A DNA stretch of 64,000 nucleotides. Origin: Prevotella sp. E13-27 (GTDB lineage Bacteria > Bacteroidota > Bacteroidia > Bacteroidales > Bacteroidaceae). Below are positions 27,471 through 36,923 of this stretch, one piece after another; position 1 is the stretch's first letter, and each line of letters starts with the position of its first letter. The stretch spans positions 1,674,001-1,738,000 of the forward strand of contig NZ_JALPSC010000001.1 of the NCBI RefSeq assembly GCF_023217965.1, in the 5' to 3' direction. Below the pieces are notes generated by a model that was given only the letters and a program-made list of their open reading frames with translations, was not told where the DNA came from and ran no database searches. The translations under genes were made by a program, and so were the position numbers.

Positions 27471-30083
27471 ATGAAAAGATATATCCTTTCGTTGTTTTTG
27501 CTTTTGTGCTGTGCCACAATAGCATTCTCTCAGTCATCGATGACCGATGACCAGATTATTAGGTTTGTTGTGAAGGAGCAAAAAGCTGGTTCTACACAAC
27601 AGGAAATAGCCATCAAGCTTGTGCAGAAGGGCGTTACCACTGAACAGATTAAACGTGTGCAGAAGAAGGTGGAACGTCTGAAGAAAGAGCAGGGCCTCGG
27701 CACCGTGAAGAGCAAGACCTTGCCCATGGACGACGAGGTCGAGGGACGCATGCGCAAGAACAATGGTGCTGAGAAGAAGAGTACAACAGAGCGTTTGAAG
27801 GGCGAGAGGCTGAGTAAGGACAAGTCAAAGAGACCCAGTAGCGCTGACAATGTGCTTCTTGAAGAAGATGAGGCTAAGGATATTAAGGACGAGCTTGATG
27901 AATTTATGCCCGACTCACTTGACGTATATGACCGCATGGTTATAAAGAAATACCTGAAGGCAAAGGAAGAAAAGGAGAAAAAGGATAAAAAGAAGATATT
28001 CGGTCATGACCTCTTTAACAACGAATATCTTACCTTTGAGCCAGAGGTTAATATTGCAACTCCCGACAATTATATCATTGGCGCTGGTGATGCCGTGAAT
28101 ATTGATATCTACGGTGCCTCGCAGAAAACCATAGAGACGACGGTGTCTCCCGATGGATATGTTGTTGTCGAGGACTATGGTCCAATACAGTTGGGCGGCC
28201 TCACCGTTGAGCAGGCCAACGCCCGTTTGCGTTCGCAGTTAGGCCCTCGTTACAGCAGTTCTCAGATTCTGCTTACTGTAGGCCAGACACGTTCCATCAC
28301 CGTTAATGTGATGGGTGAGGTGAAGATGCCAGGCTCTTACACTTTGTCTGCCTTCGCATCCGTGTTCCATGCCCTTTACATGGCAGGTGGTCCTAACGAG
28401 ATTGGTACGCTGCGTGACATAAAGGTCTATCGTAACAACCGCCTCGTCACCACTGTCGATGTCTATGATTATATCCTCAACGGCAAGCTGAAGGGCAATG
28501 TGCGCCTGTCTGACAATGATGTTATTACTGTTGGAACCTATGATTGCCTTGTCAGCGTTAATGGTAAGGTGAAGCGTCCTATGTACTACGAGATGAAACG
28601 TTCGGAGAGCATGGGCACCCTGATGACCTATAGTGGCGGCTTCACTGGCGATGCCTATAGGAAGTCAGTGCGCGTAATACGTAAGGAGGGTACTCACATG
28701 TCGGTATATAACGTTGGTGAGTTCGATATGGGCTCGTTCCACATGGCAGACGGTGACTCTGTTACTGTTGACTCTATACTGCCACGCTATTCTAATATGG
28801 TCGAGGTGAAAGGTGCCGTGTTCCGTCCTGGCATGTATCAGTTGGGTGGACAGGTGAGCAGTGTGAAGACGCTGCTCGAACAGTGTGACGGTGTTACTGA
28901 GGATGCCTTCACAGCCCATGCCGTGATGCACCGCCTGCGTGAAGACCGCACACTTGAGGTTATATCCGTAGATGTTGACGGCATAATGAACGGCAGTGCT
29001 GCTGACATAGCTCTTAAGAACGAGGATGTACTCTTCATTCCTACTAAGAAGGAGGTACAGGAGGAACAGACCATCACCATCCATGGCGAGGTGCAGTATC
29101 CTGGCGTATATAAGTATGCTGCCAACGAGACCCTCGAAGACTTCGTGCTTCAGGCTGGTGGTCTGAAGGAGACTGCTGCCATGGTCAACGTGTTCGTCTC
29201 GCGCCGTGTCGTCAATCCGATGGCTACAACAACCGATAGCATCATAGGTGAGTCATTTAATTTCTCACTGAAAGACGGATTTGTCATTGAGGGCGAGGCA
29301 GGCTTCCACCTAATGCCTTTCGATGAGGTGTTCGTGCGCAAGAGCCCAGGCTATAATGCTCAGCAGAACGTGACCATTGAGGGCGCTGTGCTCTTCGGCG
29401 GTGATTATAGTCTCACTAAGCAGAACGAGCGCCTTAGTGACTTGGTACGCAAGGCTGGCGGTGTGACAAATATTGCCTATGTGGAGGGTGCTCGCCTGGA
29501 GCGTAAGCTTAACGAGGCAGAGCGTATGCGCTATGAGGAGTCTGTCAAGATGCAGCGTCAACAGAACGAGGCTGCCATGATGGAACAGGCCCTGAAGAGC
29601 GGACGCTCAATAGGTGAAATACAGTCTGCTATGCAGAGTTCTCAGGAGCGCCTGCAGATTCCCGAGACCTATCCTGTTGGCATAGAGCTTGATAAGGCGT
29701 TGGCAAAGCCTGGCAGCGACTACGACCTTGTGTTGCGTGAGGGCGACCGCCTCATCGTGCCTACGTTCACCAGTACAGTGAAGATTAATGGTGAGGTGAT
29801 GTATCCTAACACTGTGAGCTATCTGCCGGGCAAATCAGTGAAGTACTATATCAACCAGGCAGGTGGCTACAGTTCAAAGGCGAAAAAGAACAAGACCTAC
29901 ATTATCTATATGAACGGTGACGTGGCAAAGGTAAAGTGCCGTACAAAGGTGCGTCCTGGTTGTGAGATTGTGGTGCCACAGAAGGCTATCAGCCGCATGA
30001 CAACTGCTGAAACAATGGCTTTGGGCACAGGTGTTGCTTCTATAGCCACGATGATTGCTACCATTGCTAATCTGATGAAGTAA
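27471..30083 (+). CDS. Outer-membrane polysaccharide export protein (Wza-type, SLBB repeats)
   Basis: 870 aa from ATG at 27471; an in-frame TTG one codon earlier is not needed. Signal peptide at residues 1-21 (CCATIAFS-Q) without a clear lipobox. Residues 22-180 are highly charged and helical, with many Lys/Glu, unlike classical Wza. A polysaccharide export domain starts near residue 195 (YIIGAGDAVNIDIYG) and is followed by multiple SLBB/beta-grasp repeats, recognisable by VNVMGEVKMPGSY, VEVKGAVFRPGMY, ITIHGEVQYPGVY, VTIEGAVLFGGDY and VKINGEVMYPNTV. The C-terminus is hydrophobic. Such proteins form the outer-membrane channel for capsule or exopolysaccharide. First gene of the locus, 15 bases before the chain-length regulator. 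Confidence 0.93.
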   Translation: MKRYILSLFLLLCCATIAFSQSSMTDDQIIRFVVKEQKAGSTQQEIAIKLVQKGVTTEQIKRVQKKVERLKKEQGLGTVKSKTLPMDDEVEGRMRKNNGAEKKSTTERLKGERLSKDKSKRPSSADNVLLEEDEAKDIKDELDEFMPDSLDVYDRMVIKKYLKAKEEKEKKDKKKIFGHDLFNNEYLTFEPEVNIATPDNYIIGAGDAVNIDIYGASQKTIETTVSPDGYVVVEDYGPIQLGGLTVEQANARLRSQLGPRYSSSQILLTVGQTRSITVNVMGEVKMPGSYTLSAFASVFHALYMAGGPNEIGTLRDIKVYRNNRLVTTVDVYDYILNGKLKGNVRLSDNDVITVGTYDCLVSVNGKVKRPMYYEMKRSESMGTLMTYSGGFTGDAYRKSVRVIRKEGTHMSVYNVGEFDMGSFHMADGDSVTVDSILPRYSNMVEVKGAVFRPGMYQLGGQVSSVKTLLEQCDGVTEDAFTAHAVMHRLREDRTLEVISVDVDGIMNGSAADIALKNEDVLFIPTKKEVQEEQTITIHGEVQYPGVYKYAANETLEDFVLQAGGLKETAAMVNVFVSRRVVNPMATTTDSIIGESFNFSLKDGFVIEGEAGFHLMPFDEVFVRKSPGYNAQQNVTIEGAVLFGGDYSLTKQNERLSDLVRKAGGVTNIAYVEGARLERKLNEAERMRYEESVKMQRQQNEAAMMEQALKSGRSIGEIQSAMQSSQERLQIPETYPVGIELDKALAKPGSDYDLVLREGDRLIVPTFTSTVKINGEVMYPNTVSYLPGKSVKYYINQAGGYSSKAKKNKTYIIYMNGDVAKVKCRTKVRPGCEIVVPQKAISRMTTAETMALGTGVASIATMIATIANLMK

Positions 30084-30098
30084 ACCCAGAAAGATGAT

Positions 30099-31136
30099 AT
30101 GGAAGAAGAGAAAAAGAAAACTATAGATCTCGCGGCCATCTTCAAGAAGTTGTGGCCATATAGGAAAAAGTACTATTATGTGCTTCCTGCAACGCTGATA
30201 ATAACATATCTGTTGACGGTTTGCGTTCCTCGCTATTATAGTTGTACCGTCAGTCTGGCACCGGAGATCAACGGTCCGTCGATGTCGGGCTCGTTAGGTT
30301 CGCTCGCTTCGACAATTGGTCTTGGTTCGCTTGCAAAGATGACATCGCAGGATGCTATTTCGATATTAATCTATCCTGATGTAATAGCGTCGCGCGACTT
30401 TATCTCTGAGCTGATGTCTGTTGAAGTAACGACAAAGAAGGGCGATTTGAAGTGTAACTACTATACCTACCTTCGCGATCACCAGAGTAGTGCTTGGTGG
30501 TCACAGATTATCAGTTCTGTCAAGGAATGGGTGAAGCCAACACCTCCTGACAGCTATAATGGCGAAGAAAAGATATCTACGTTCCAGTTGACAAAGCGTC
30601 AGATAGACATCTTCGAGTCTGTCAAGTCGAACATAAACTGTAATTTGAATAAGAAGACAGAGGTCATCTCAATCACTGTAAAAGATCAAGATCCGTTAGT
30701 GTGTGCCACTATAGCAGATGCTACTTGTAAGAAACTGCAGGAGTTTATTGTTGCCTATCGCACACATAAGGCTCAGGTAGATTACGACTACTATACAGGC
30801 TTGTGTGAAGAAAGCAAGGCAAACTATGATGAGGCTCGTCGTAAATATGCTGAGTTTGCCGACTCCCATCAGGATGCTTTCATGGTGAGCTATAAGTCTA
30901 AGGAGAACGATCTCGAGAACGAGATGCAGCTGAAGTATAATATTTATACAGCAATGACTACTCAGAAGCAGGCCGCTGCTGCCAAGCTGCAGGAGGCAAC
31001 ACCGGCGTTCACCACCATCCAGAGTGCGTCAGTGCCAGTGAAGCCTGCAGGTCCAAAGCGCTTGTTCATCTCTATTTTCATGATGATGATGTCGTTCTTC
31101 GTACTCTCTGGCTGGTTGCTTTTGAAGAAATGCTAA
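30099..31136 (+). CDS. Wzz-type polysaccharide chain-length regulator
   Basis: 345 aa. An N-terminal cytoplasmic stretch (EEEKKKTIDLAAIFKKLWPY) is followed by a membrane segment (about 28-48, YYYVLPATLIITYLLTVCV), a periplasmic helical domain, and a second membrane segment near the C-terminus (about 318-341, LFISIFMMMMSFFVLSGWLLL). The pre-TM2 motif IQSASVPVKPAGPKR is the PxxP-like motif of Wzz/PCP proteins. No C-terminal tyrosine kinase is fused. It controls polymer length together with the polymerase and export protein encoded next to it. Confidence 0.9.
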   Translation: MEEEKKKTIDLAAIFKKLWPYRKKYYYVLPATLIITYLLTVCVPRYYSCTVSLAPEINGPSMSGSLGSLASTIGLGSLAKMTSQDAISILIYPDVIASRDFISELMSVEVTTKKGDLKCNYYTYLRDHQSSAWWSQIISSVKEWVKPTPPDSYNGEEKISTFQLTKRQIDIFESVKSNINCNLNKKTEVISITVKDQDPLVCATIADATCKKLQEFIVAYRTHKAQVDYDYYTGLCEESKANYDEARRKYAEFADSHQDAFMVSYKSKENDLENEMQLKYNIYTAMTTQKQAAAAKLQEATPAFTTIQSASVPVKPAGPKRLFISIFMMMMSFFVLSGWLLLKKC

Positions 31137-31151
31137 TTGTTCCTTTCTGTA

Positions 31152-32228
31152 ATGGTAATTGCACTTGTCATAGTCTTTATGATAGCCTTGGCTCTTTCTT
31201 TCTACGAGGAAAGACTTGTTGAAAGAGATAAGGTCATATCATTTATTCTTTTTGGCATTGCACTGATATTCATTGCAGGTACACGAGGCGTCTTTGACAC
31301 TCCCGACTCATTGGAATACGAGGAGATGTTCTATGATGCCGGTTCAGGCACTTTGCTTGAAGCAGCAAACGAACCCACCTTCCGCTTCTTCTCTGTGACA
31401 TTGCGAGATGCAGGATTTGGCATAAACGCACTGTTTTTCCTTTACGCCTTAATCTCCGTCCCTCTCCATCTGCGCTGTCTATGGAAGATGAGCACTCTGC
31501 CTATGCTGTCGCTAGTGGTATATCTGTCATATTATTACCAGATGCACGACCTTGTACAGATGAGATGTTCTGTCGCGTCGGTGCTGTTCCTTTTTGCTAT
31601 TTACTATTATTGCGAACAGAAGAAGATATATGCTTTCTTCTGCATCCTGGCAGGAATATTCTTCCATTATTCTGCTGCTGCAGGCTTCCTTATATTCTTC
31701 TTCAATAATAAGGAATGGAGCCGCTGGAAAGTATGGACTTCGTGTCTTATAGTGCCTGTTGGACTGGTTGTCTATTATTCGGGTATAGATATTTCCTATA
31801 TTGTACCCGAAGGTCTTGGTGGTGACAAGCTTGAGACATACAGAAAACTTAGAGACAGTGGCATTGACGAGGAGCTGGCAGGATGGGACCTAAAGGGTAA
31901 TGCAGTTATCTGGCTGAATGTGTTACTTTTCTATGGTGCGCTTGCATATAGGACTACTCTTGCAGAATATTGCAAGTACACTCATCTCATGATAAAAATA
32001 CTCGCATTGGCATTTGTGTGCTTGTTCTTTCTTCACAATGTGAGTGCTGTGTTGGCAAGTCGTCTTTGTGACTATTTTGAGGTAGTGACTATTATATTAT
32101 GGACGGCGGCTGTCTATGCCTTTAGTCCGTTGATAGCCGGCAAAGTGTTGATAAATTTCGTGTCACTATTACGATTCGTGTTAAGCATGCTGTTCTATGC
32201 AATGGCTTTGCTAACCTTGGATCGCTGA
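31152..32228 (+). CDS. EpsG-type polysaccharide polymerase (Wzy)
   Basis: 358 aa, polytopic membrane protein with about ten hydrophobic segments. ATG at 31152 is chosen over a TTG directly after the upstream stop. The motif GTRGVFDTPDSLEYEEMF near residue 43 matches the conserved RxxxxDxxxY region of EpsG/Wzy-like proteins, and a further loop has QMRCSVASVLFLFAIYYYCEQ. It probably links repeat units on the periplasmic side of the inner membrane. It sits between the chain-length regulator and flippase genes in a tight operon. Confidence 0.82.
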   Translation: MVIALVIVFMIALALSFYEERLVERDKVISFILFGIALIFIAGTRGVFDTPDSLEYEEMFYDAGSGTLLEAANEPTFRFFSVTLRDAGFGINALFFLYALISVPLHLRCLWKMSTLPMLSLVVYLSYYYQMHDLVQMRCSVASVLFLFAIYYYCEQKKIYAFFCILAGIFFHYSAAAGFLIFFFNNKEWSRWKVWTSCLIVPVGLVVYYSGIDISYIVPEGLGGDKLETYRKLRDSGIDEELAGWDLKGNAVIWLNVLLFYGALAYRTTLAEYCKYTHLMIKILALAFVCLFFLHNVSAVLASRLCDYFEVVTIILWTAAVYAFSPLIAGKVLINFVSLLRFVLSMLFYAMALLTLDR

Positions 32229-32231
32229 ACC

Positions 32232-33596
32232 ATGGCAAACGGTGTAGAATATATAGGTAAGAAAAGCGTGGCATGGAGCTACCTGTCAGTGTTCTTTTCA
32301 GTAGGCTCGGGTATTATTCTCCTGCCTTTTATCCTATATAGCATGCCGTCTGATACAGTAGCTGTATGGAACATCTTCCAGACCATCTACGCATTGACCA
32401 TGTTGCTTGACTTCGGCTTTCGTCCATCTTTTGCCCGTAACCTTAGTTACATCTTCTCAGGTGTAAAGAAATTCTCTGTAAACGGAGTTGAGGAGTCGCA
32501 TAACGAGGATATTAGCTATGTACTGCTTAAGGACACTCTTCAGGCAATGAAGATCTTCTATAGGTGGGCAGCGCTTTTGGTATTGGTGCTATTGTTGTCG
32601 GTCGGTACATGGTTCTTCGTTATGCTGATGTCAAAGTATAGTGGTGACAGTGACGATGCCCTTGTTGCATGGATATTGTTGTGCGTGATAAACTGCTATA
32701 ACGTCTATACGCTTTATTATGATTCGCTGCTAACTGGTAAAGGTTATATATCCCAGTTGCAGAAGATAACCATATTAGGTCAGGCTGTATATCTCTTTGT
32801 CGCTATTATCCTCATACTATGTGGAATGAAACTCAGTGCGATAGTGCTGTCACAGGCTCTGTCTGTCGTTGTGAAGCGTGTGCTGTCATACAGGGTTTTC
32901 TTCAATGTCGAACTGCGAGGAGAACTGAGTAGGGTGGAGTGTAATGCCCCATACGATGTTCTTCGGGTGATAGCACCCAATGCAGTGAAAGTGGGTCTGA
33001 CTTCCTTTGGTAGCTATATAGTAAACCGCTCTGCTATGTTCCTTGGAGCCATCTATCTGTCGCTTGACGTTATGGCTCAGTATGGTGTGTGTGTCCAGAT
33101 ACTTGATATCATGGCGCGGTGTGGAACGATGATGTTTGTAACCTATAGTCCAAAGATCGCGCAGTGGCGTACGCAGCGTAATATGATACAAATAGGACGC
33201 GTTTATATCTACAGCATTTACTCGCTAATCGCCATTTATGTTATTGGCGGAGCTATAGTGTTGTTGGCTGCCGACCCTCTGCTTGATGTTATTCACAGCA
33301 AGACACATCTGCTGCCAGCAGGCCTCGTGACGCTGATGCTTGCTATCAATCTGTTGGAGCAGAATCATGGCATTGCGGCAGGTTTCATTCAAGCAGACAA
33401 CCGTGTGCCGTTCTTCATACCGTCTCTTCTGTCAGGATTTGCAACGGTGTTGCTGCTTTGGTTGATGCTCGATATCTTTGACATGGGCGTGCTCGGGCTA
33501 ATACTTGCCCCTGGTATCGTACAACTTGCCTATCAGAACTGGAAGTGGCCCTCAGTCGTTATAAAAGAAATTTGGGGCAAGGGAAACTGCAAATGA
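32232..33596 (+). CDS. Oligosaccharide flippase (Wzx-like, MATE/MOP superfamily)
   Basis: 454 aa with 12 or more hydrophobic segments across the whole length. The N-terminal SVAWSYLSVFFSVGSGIILLPFIL and the DFGFRPSFARNLSYIFSG segment are typical of polysaccharide biosynthesis flippases. It moves the lipid-linked repeat unit across the inner membrane. It starts 3 bases after the polymerase stop and is followed 9 bases later by a glycosyltransferase. Confidence 0.88.
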   Translation: MANGVEYIGKKSVAWSYLSVFFSVGSGIILLPFILYSMPSDTVAVWNIFQTIYALTMLLDFGFRPSFARNLSYIFSGVKKFSVNGVEESHNEDISYVLLKDTLQAMKIFYRWAALLVLVLLLSVGTWFFVMLMSKYSGDSDDALVAWILLCVINCYNVYTLYYDSLLTGKGYISQLQKITILGQAVYLFVAIILILCGMKLSAIVLSQALSVVVKRVLSYRVFFNVELRGELSRVECNAPYDVLRVIAPNAVKVGLTSFGSYIVNRSAMFLGAIYLSLDVMAQYGVCVQILDIMARCGTMMFVTYSPKIAQWRTQRNMIQIGRVYIYSIYSLIAIYVIGGAIVLLAADPLLDVIHSKTHLLPAGLVTLMLAINLLEQNHGIAAGFIQADNRVPFFIPSLLSGFATVLLLWLMLDIFDMGVLGLILAPGIVQLAYQNWKWPSVVIKEIWGKGNCK

Positions 33597-33605
33597 TAAT
33601 TGACT

Positions 33606-34559
33606 ATGAAGATATCTGTTGCTTTAACTACTCATAATGGTGACCGTTTTTTAAGAGAACAGCTCGACAGCCTGTACTCTCAGACTATGGTGCCCGATGA
33701 GGTTGTGGTCTGTGACGACTGCTCTACTGACCATACAATGGAGATTCTCGATGAATATGCCGTCAAATATGGCTTGCGATACTACAGAAACGAGCCGGCA
33801 CTTGGCGTAAATGCCAATTTTTTTCGAGCTATATCATTGTGTGATGGCGATTATGTGTGTATCTGCGACCAGGATGATGTGTGGATGCCTCATAAGATTA
33901 AGACATTGGTAGAAGCCGTAACGTCGATAAACAGAAACGATGTGCCTGTTGCTGTGTCATCATTGCGACAGGATGTAGATGCTAAGCTGAACCCAATATG
34001 CCCACCGCAACAGTTCCCCTATGGCGAACGTTGGGAAGATACTCTTCTCAATACAGAGCAGTCTCAGGGATGTACTCTTATTCTGAACAGATGCCTTGCG
34101 AACCTCTCGGTAAACTACTATCACGAAAAGAGTAAGGCTGACGATGTGATGTATGATGTACTTATTTCACTTCTTGCAGCCGTGTTTGGCGTGAAGCGCA
34201 ACCTTCCCGATGTACTGATGTGTTATAGACATCATGATGCGAATGTCGTGGATAAGCTGCGAACTGGAAAGAAGTCTTTTTGGCAGAAAGTAAAGGATAT
34301 GCCTACATATTACCCATTTTTGCTTGACTATCGCATAAGGGAACTGGCAGTGATGAGTGAACTCGTTGAAGGTGAGGAATGTCCATCGGATGTTAGGTTG
34401 TTCCTTGATAAGATGCATGAGTTACATGCCATCCGCTCTATCTTCAGCGGATTACCGTTGGTGCTTGGTTTGCCACAGTTGTCTTTAGGCCGTAAGTTGA
34501 AGGTAATGGTTCTGACACCTGTCGTTAAATGTCTGAAAATAATAGAAAGCCATATATGA
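33606..34559 (+). CDS. Family 2 glycosyltransferase
   Basis: 317 aa from ATG at 33606; a TTG two codons earlier is disregarded. The GT-A N-terminus ISVALTTHNGDRFLREQLDSL is followed by VVVCDDCSTDHT (nucleotide binding) and CICDQDDVW (the metal-binding DxD region), as in rhamnosyltransferase-like GT2 enzymes. Cytoplasmic, adding one sugar to the growing lipid-linked unit. The donor and acceptor cannot be predicted. Its stop overlaps the next gene's ATG (ATGA), indicating translational coupling. Confidence 0.9.
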   Translation: MKISVALTTHNGDRFLREQLDSLYSQTMVPDEVVVCDDCSTDHTMEILDEYAVKYGLRYYRNEPALGVNANFFRAISLCDGDYVCICDQDDVWMPHKIKTLVEAVTSINRNDVPVAVSSLRQDVDAKLNPICPPQQFPYGERWEDTLLNTEQSQGCTLILNRCLANLSVNYYHEKSKADDVMYDVLISLLAAVFGVKRNLPDVLMCYRHHDANVVDKLRTGKKSFWQKVKDMPTYYPFLLDYRIRELAVMSELVEGEECPSDVRLFLDKMHELHAIRSIFSGLPLVLGLPQLSLGRKLKVMVLTPVVKCLKIIESHI

Positions 34560-35749
34560 GGAGGTTGTTTTTACTTATATGCTTGCTCTGTAGCGCAGTC
34601 CTGTCTCATTCTGACGATGAGATGCCTGTCATTGCATACATAGGAGTGTCTGGCTGGCGTAATGTGGAGGCGGAGTTTAAGACGTTCAGCGAGTGTGGCT
34701 TTACGGTGAGCCTTAACACATATACGTCGTTGGATACGTTGTTGAAAGCATGCGACTACGCAGAGAAATACGGTGTTAAGATTATCGGTGGCTGTCAGGA
34801 GATGTTTGATGAGCCTCAGAGAGCAGCAAATGCTCTGAAAGACAAAAAGGGCTTTTACGGCTATCTACTGAAAGACGAGCCGTCGCTATTAGAGATACGC
34901 GAGATGAACGAGGAGATGCAGCGGCTAAAAACTGTGGATAGTACACACACTTTCTATGTTAACTTGTTCCCAAACTACTATCCCGAATGGATAGAACCAA
35001 GTCAAACGGCCAAGAGCTATCCTGAATATGTGCATGCATTGGCACAAACGCCATGCAGACAACTGTCTTTCGACTATTATCCTGTCACGTCAGCAGGAAT
35101 ACGTTCTACATGGTATAATAATCTGGAGATGATACGTAAAGTGAGTATAGAGACAGGCAAACCGTTTTGGGCGTTTGTGTTGTCCATGCCTCATGATGTG
35201 CCTTCAACTCCTGACACTTATTATCCACAGCCCAACATCGGCTCTTTGCGACTACAGGTCTATTCGAACCTTGCTTATGGTGCACAGGCAATACAGTATT
35301 TTACCTATTGGACACCTGGCGATGTGCAAGGACTTCACTTTCACGATGCTCCGATATCTCCAGAGGGACAGAAAACAAACACTTACTGGCTTGTACAACG
35401 CATGAACCGTGAACTGAAGCCTGTGGCGAAGCTCTTTTATGGAGCTAGAGTGCTCTCGGTAGGTCACCTTGGAACAATTCCTGATGGCACTAAAGCTGTA
35501 ACTGAGGCACCGTTAAATATCAGTCGTCTGGAAATAGTGGGAAAGCCTGGCGCTGTGGTGTCGCAATTTGAAAAAGATGGTCATCGCTATCTTGCCATTG
35601 TTAACAAAAACCATAAAGGTTCTATGAAGGTTCTGATAAAGAAAAAGAATAACATACCGCGTTATGTTACCAAACTGCTGCGCGAGCGGTCGATGAAATC
35701 ATCATATACCGTCCCTGCTGGCGATATAGTGATGTTCAGGCTGAATTAG
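34556..35749 (+). CDS. Secreted TIM-barrel glycosidase-like protein in the capsule operon
   Basis: 397 aa from ATG at 34556, which overlaps the previous stop and leaves an N-terminal signal peptide (MRRLFLLICLLCSAVLSHS). An ATG 27 bases upstream would bury the signal. Alternating strand/helix sequence (IAYIGVSGW, FTVSLNTYTS, VKIIGGCQEMFDEP, FYGYLLKDEPS with Glu108, HTFYVNLFPNYYPEW, QLSFDYYPVT, FWAFVLSMPHD, AIQYFTYWTP) fits a GH-A-like (beta/alpha)8 barrel, with KDEP as candidate acid/base. A beta-rich C-terminal domain follows (about 310-397). Probably cuts or modifies the polysaccharide after export. The family and catalytic pair are not certain. Confidence 0.72.
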   Translation: MRRLFLLICLLCSAVLSHSDDEMPVIAYIGVSGWRNVEAEFKTFSECGFTVSLNTYTSLDTLLKACDYAEKYGVKIIGGCQEMFDEPQRAANALKDKKGFYGYLLKDEPSLLEIREMNEEMQRLKTVDSTHTFYVNLFPNYYPEWIEPSQTAKSYPEYVHALAQTPCRQLSFDYYPVTSAGIRSTWYNNLEMIRKVSIETGKPFWAFVLSMPHDVPSTPDTYYPQPNIGSLRLQVYSNLAYGAQAIQYFTYWTPGDVQGLHFHDAPISPEGQKTNTYWLVQRMNRELKPVAKLFYGARVLSVGHLGTIPDGTKAVTEAPLNISRLEIVGKPGAVVSQFEKDGHRYLAIVNKNHKGSMKVLIKKKNNIPRYVTKLLRERSMKSSYTVPAGDIVMFRLN

Positions 35750-35780
35750 TATTGTTCTTTTAATTTATGGAAATCGACAC

Positions 35781-36923
35781 ATGAAGATACTATATATCAT
35801 AGACGGAATGTTTAACTCTGCTGGCAGAGAGCGGGTGGTGGCAAACAAAGCCAAGTGTCTCTCTCTTATGGGGCACCAGATAACGGTGCTTACCACTGAC
35901 CAGCGTGGACGTCAGAGCTACTATCCACTGCCAGCGAGTGTAGAGATGGTGGATTTAGGCATAAACTATGACGAGTATTACGGTAAAAACATATTCAGCA
36001 AACTCGCTGCTCACAAGAGTAAGAACAGATTGTTTAGAAAACGTCTGGGCGAGTTTCTGAAGGCTAATCCACAGGATGTTATCGTAACTCTTATGGACCG
36101 GTATGTGCCTGCAGTGCTCGCGTTAGCAGGTAAGAGCGTGACTGTCTATGAGCACCACTTCAATAAGTTCGCAATGTATGACTTGAGGGAGTCACGGACG
36201 AAGCATGTCCTTCAGCAGTTGGTCTATGGTGTGAAGGATTGGTACTACACACGTTTCTATTACAAGAAACTTGATGTCTTTGCTGTGCTGACAGAGGAAG
36301 ATAAAGAGTACTGGGGCGAAGGCTTTAGGAACATGGTCTGTATGCCAAACAGCATCTCGTACAATGGTGATAAGGTCTCTACCCTTGAGAATAAGATTGT
36401 CATCAGCGTTGGAAGACTGACCTATCAGAAAGGCTACGACCGTCTTGTTGACGTGTGGCGTGGGGTAGAGCAGAAGAATCCTGAGTGGCAGTTGCATATA
36501 TATGGAAGCGGTGAGGACAAGGATATGCTTCTCTCGAAGATAGAGGAATATGGTCTGAAAAACGTCACAATTCTTCCACCGACATCTGATATAGAGGACA
36601 GACTCGTAGAGGCGTCGCTCTATGTTATGACGTCGCGCTTTGAAGGTCTTCCAATGGTTTTGCTCGAAGCAATGGCTGTTGGCTTGCCCCTCGTTTCTTT
36701 TGACTGCAAGTGCGGTCCGAGGGATGTCATTGAGGACGGTAAGAACGGCTACCTTATTCCTGATGGGGACTTGCTACTCATGGAGAAACGGATTAACAGT
36801 CTGCTGAACGATGATGAGAAACTGAAGGAAATGTCCCTCTATTCCAAGGAAGCAGCGATGAGATTCTCCCATGAGAAGATTATGGAACGTTGGATAGAAC
36901 TATTTCAAAGCGTAAAAAAATGA
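35781..36923 (+). CDS. Family 4 glycosyltransferase
   Basis: 380 aa, GT-B fold. The N-terminus has GMFNSAGRERVVANKAKCLSLMGHQ, the acceptor side. The C-terminal domain has VISVGRLTYQKGYDRLVDVW and the donor-binding EX7E region around residue 288 (FEGLPMVLLEAMAVGLPLV followed by GPRDVI), typical of retaining GT4 enzymes such as GalNAc or Gal transferases. Cytoplasmic. Its stop overlaps the start of the following GT gene (ATGA). Confidence 0.92.
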   Translation: MKILYIIDGMFNSAGRERVVANKAKCLSLMGHQITVLTTDQRGRQSYYPLPASVEMVDLGINYDEYYGKNIFSKLAAHKSKNRLFRKRLGEFLKANPQDVIVTLMDRYVPAVLALAGKSVTVYEHHFNKFAMYDLRESRTKHVLQQLVYGVKDWYYTRFYYKKLDVFAVLTEEDKEYWGEGFRNMVCMPNSISYNGDKVSTLENKIVISVGRLTYQKGYDRLVDVWRGVEQKNPEWQLHIYGSGEDKDMLLSKIEEYGLKNVTILPPTSDIEDRLVEASLYVMTSRFEGLPMVLLEAMAVGLPLVSFDCKCGPRDVIEDGKNGYLIPDGDLLLMEKRINSLLNDDEKLKEMSLYSKEAAMRFSHEKIMERWIELFQSVKK

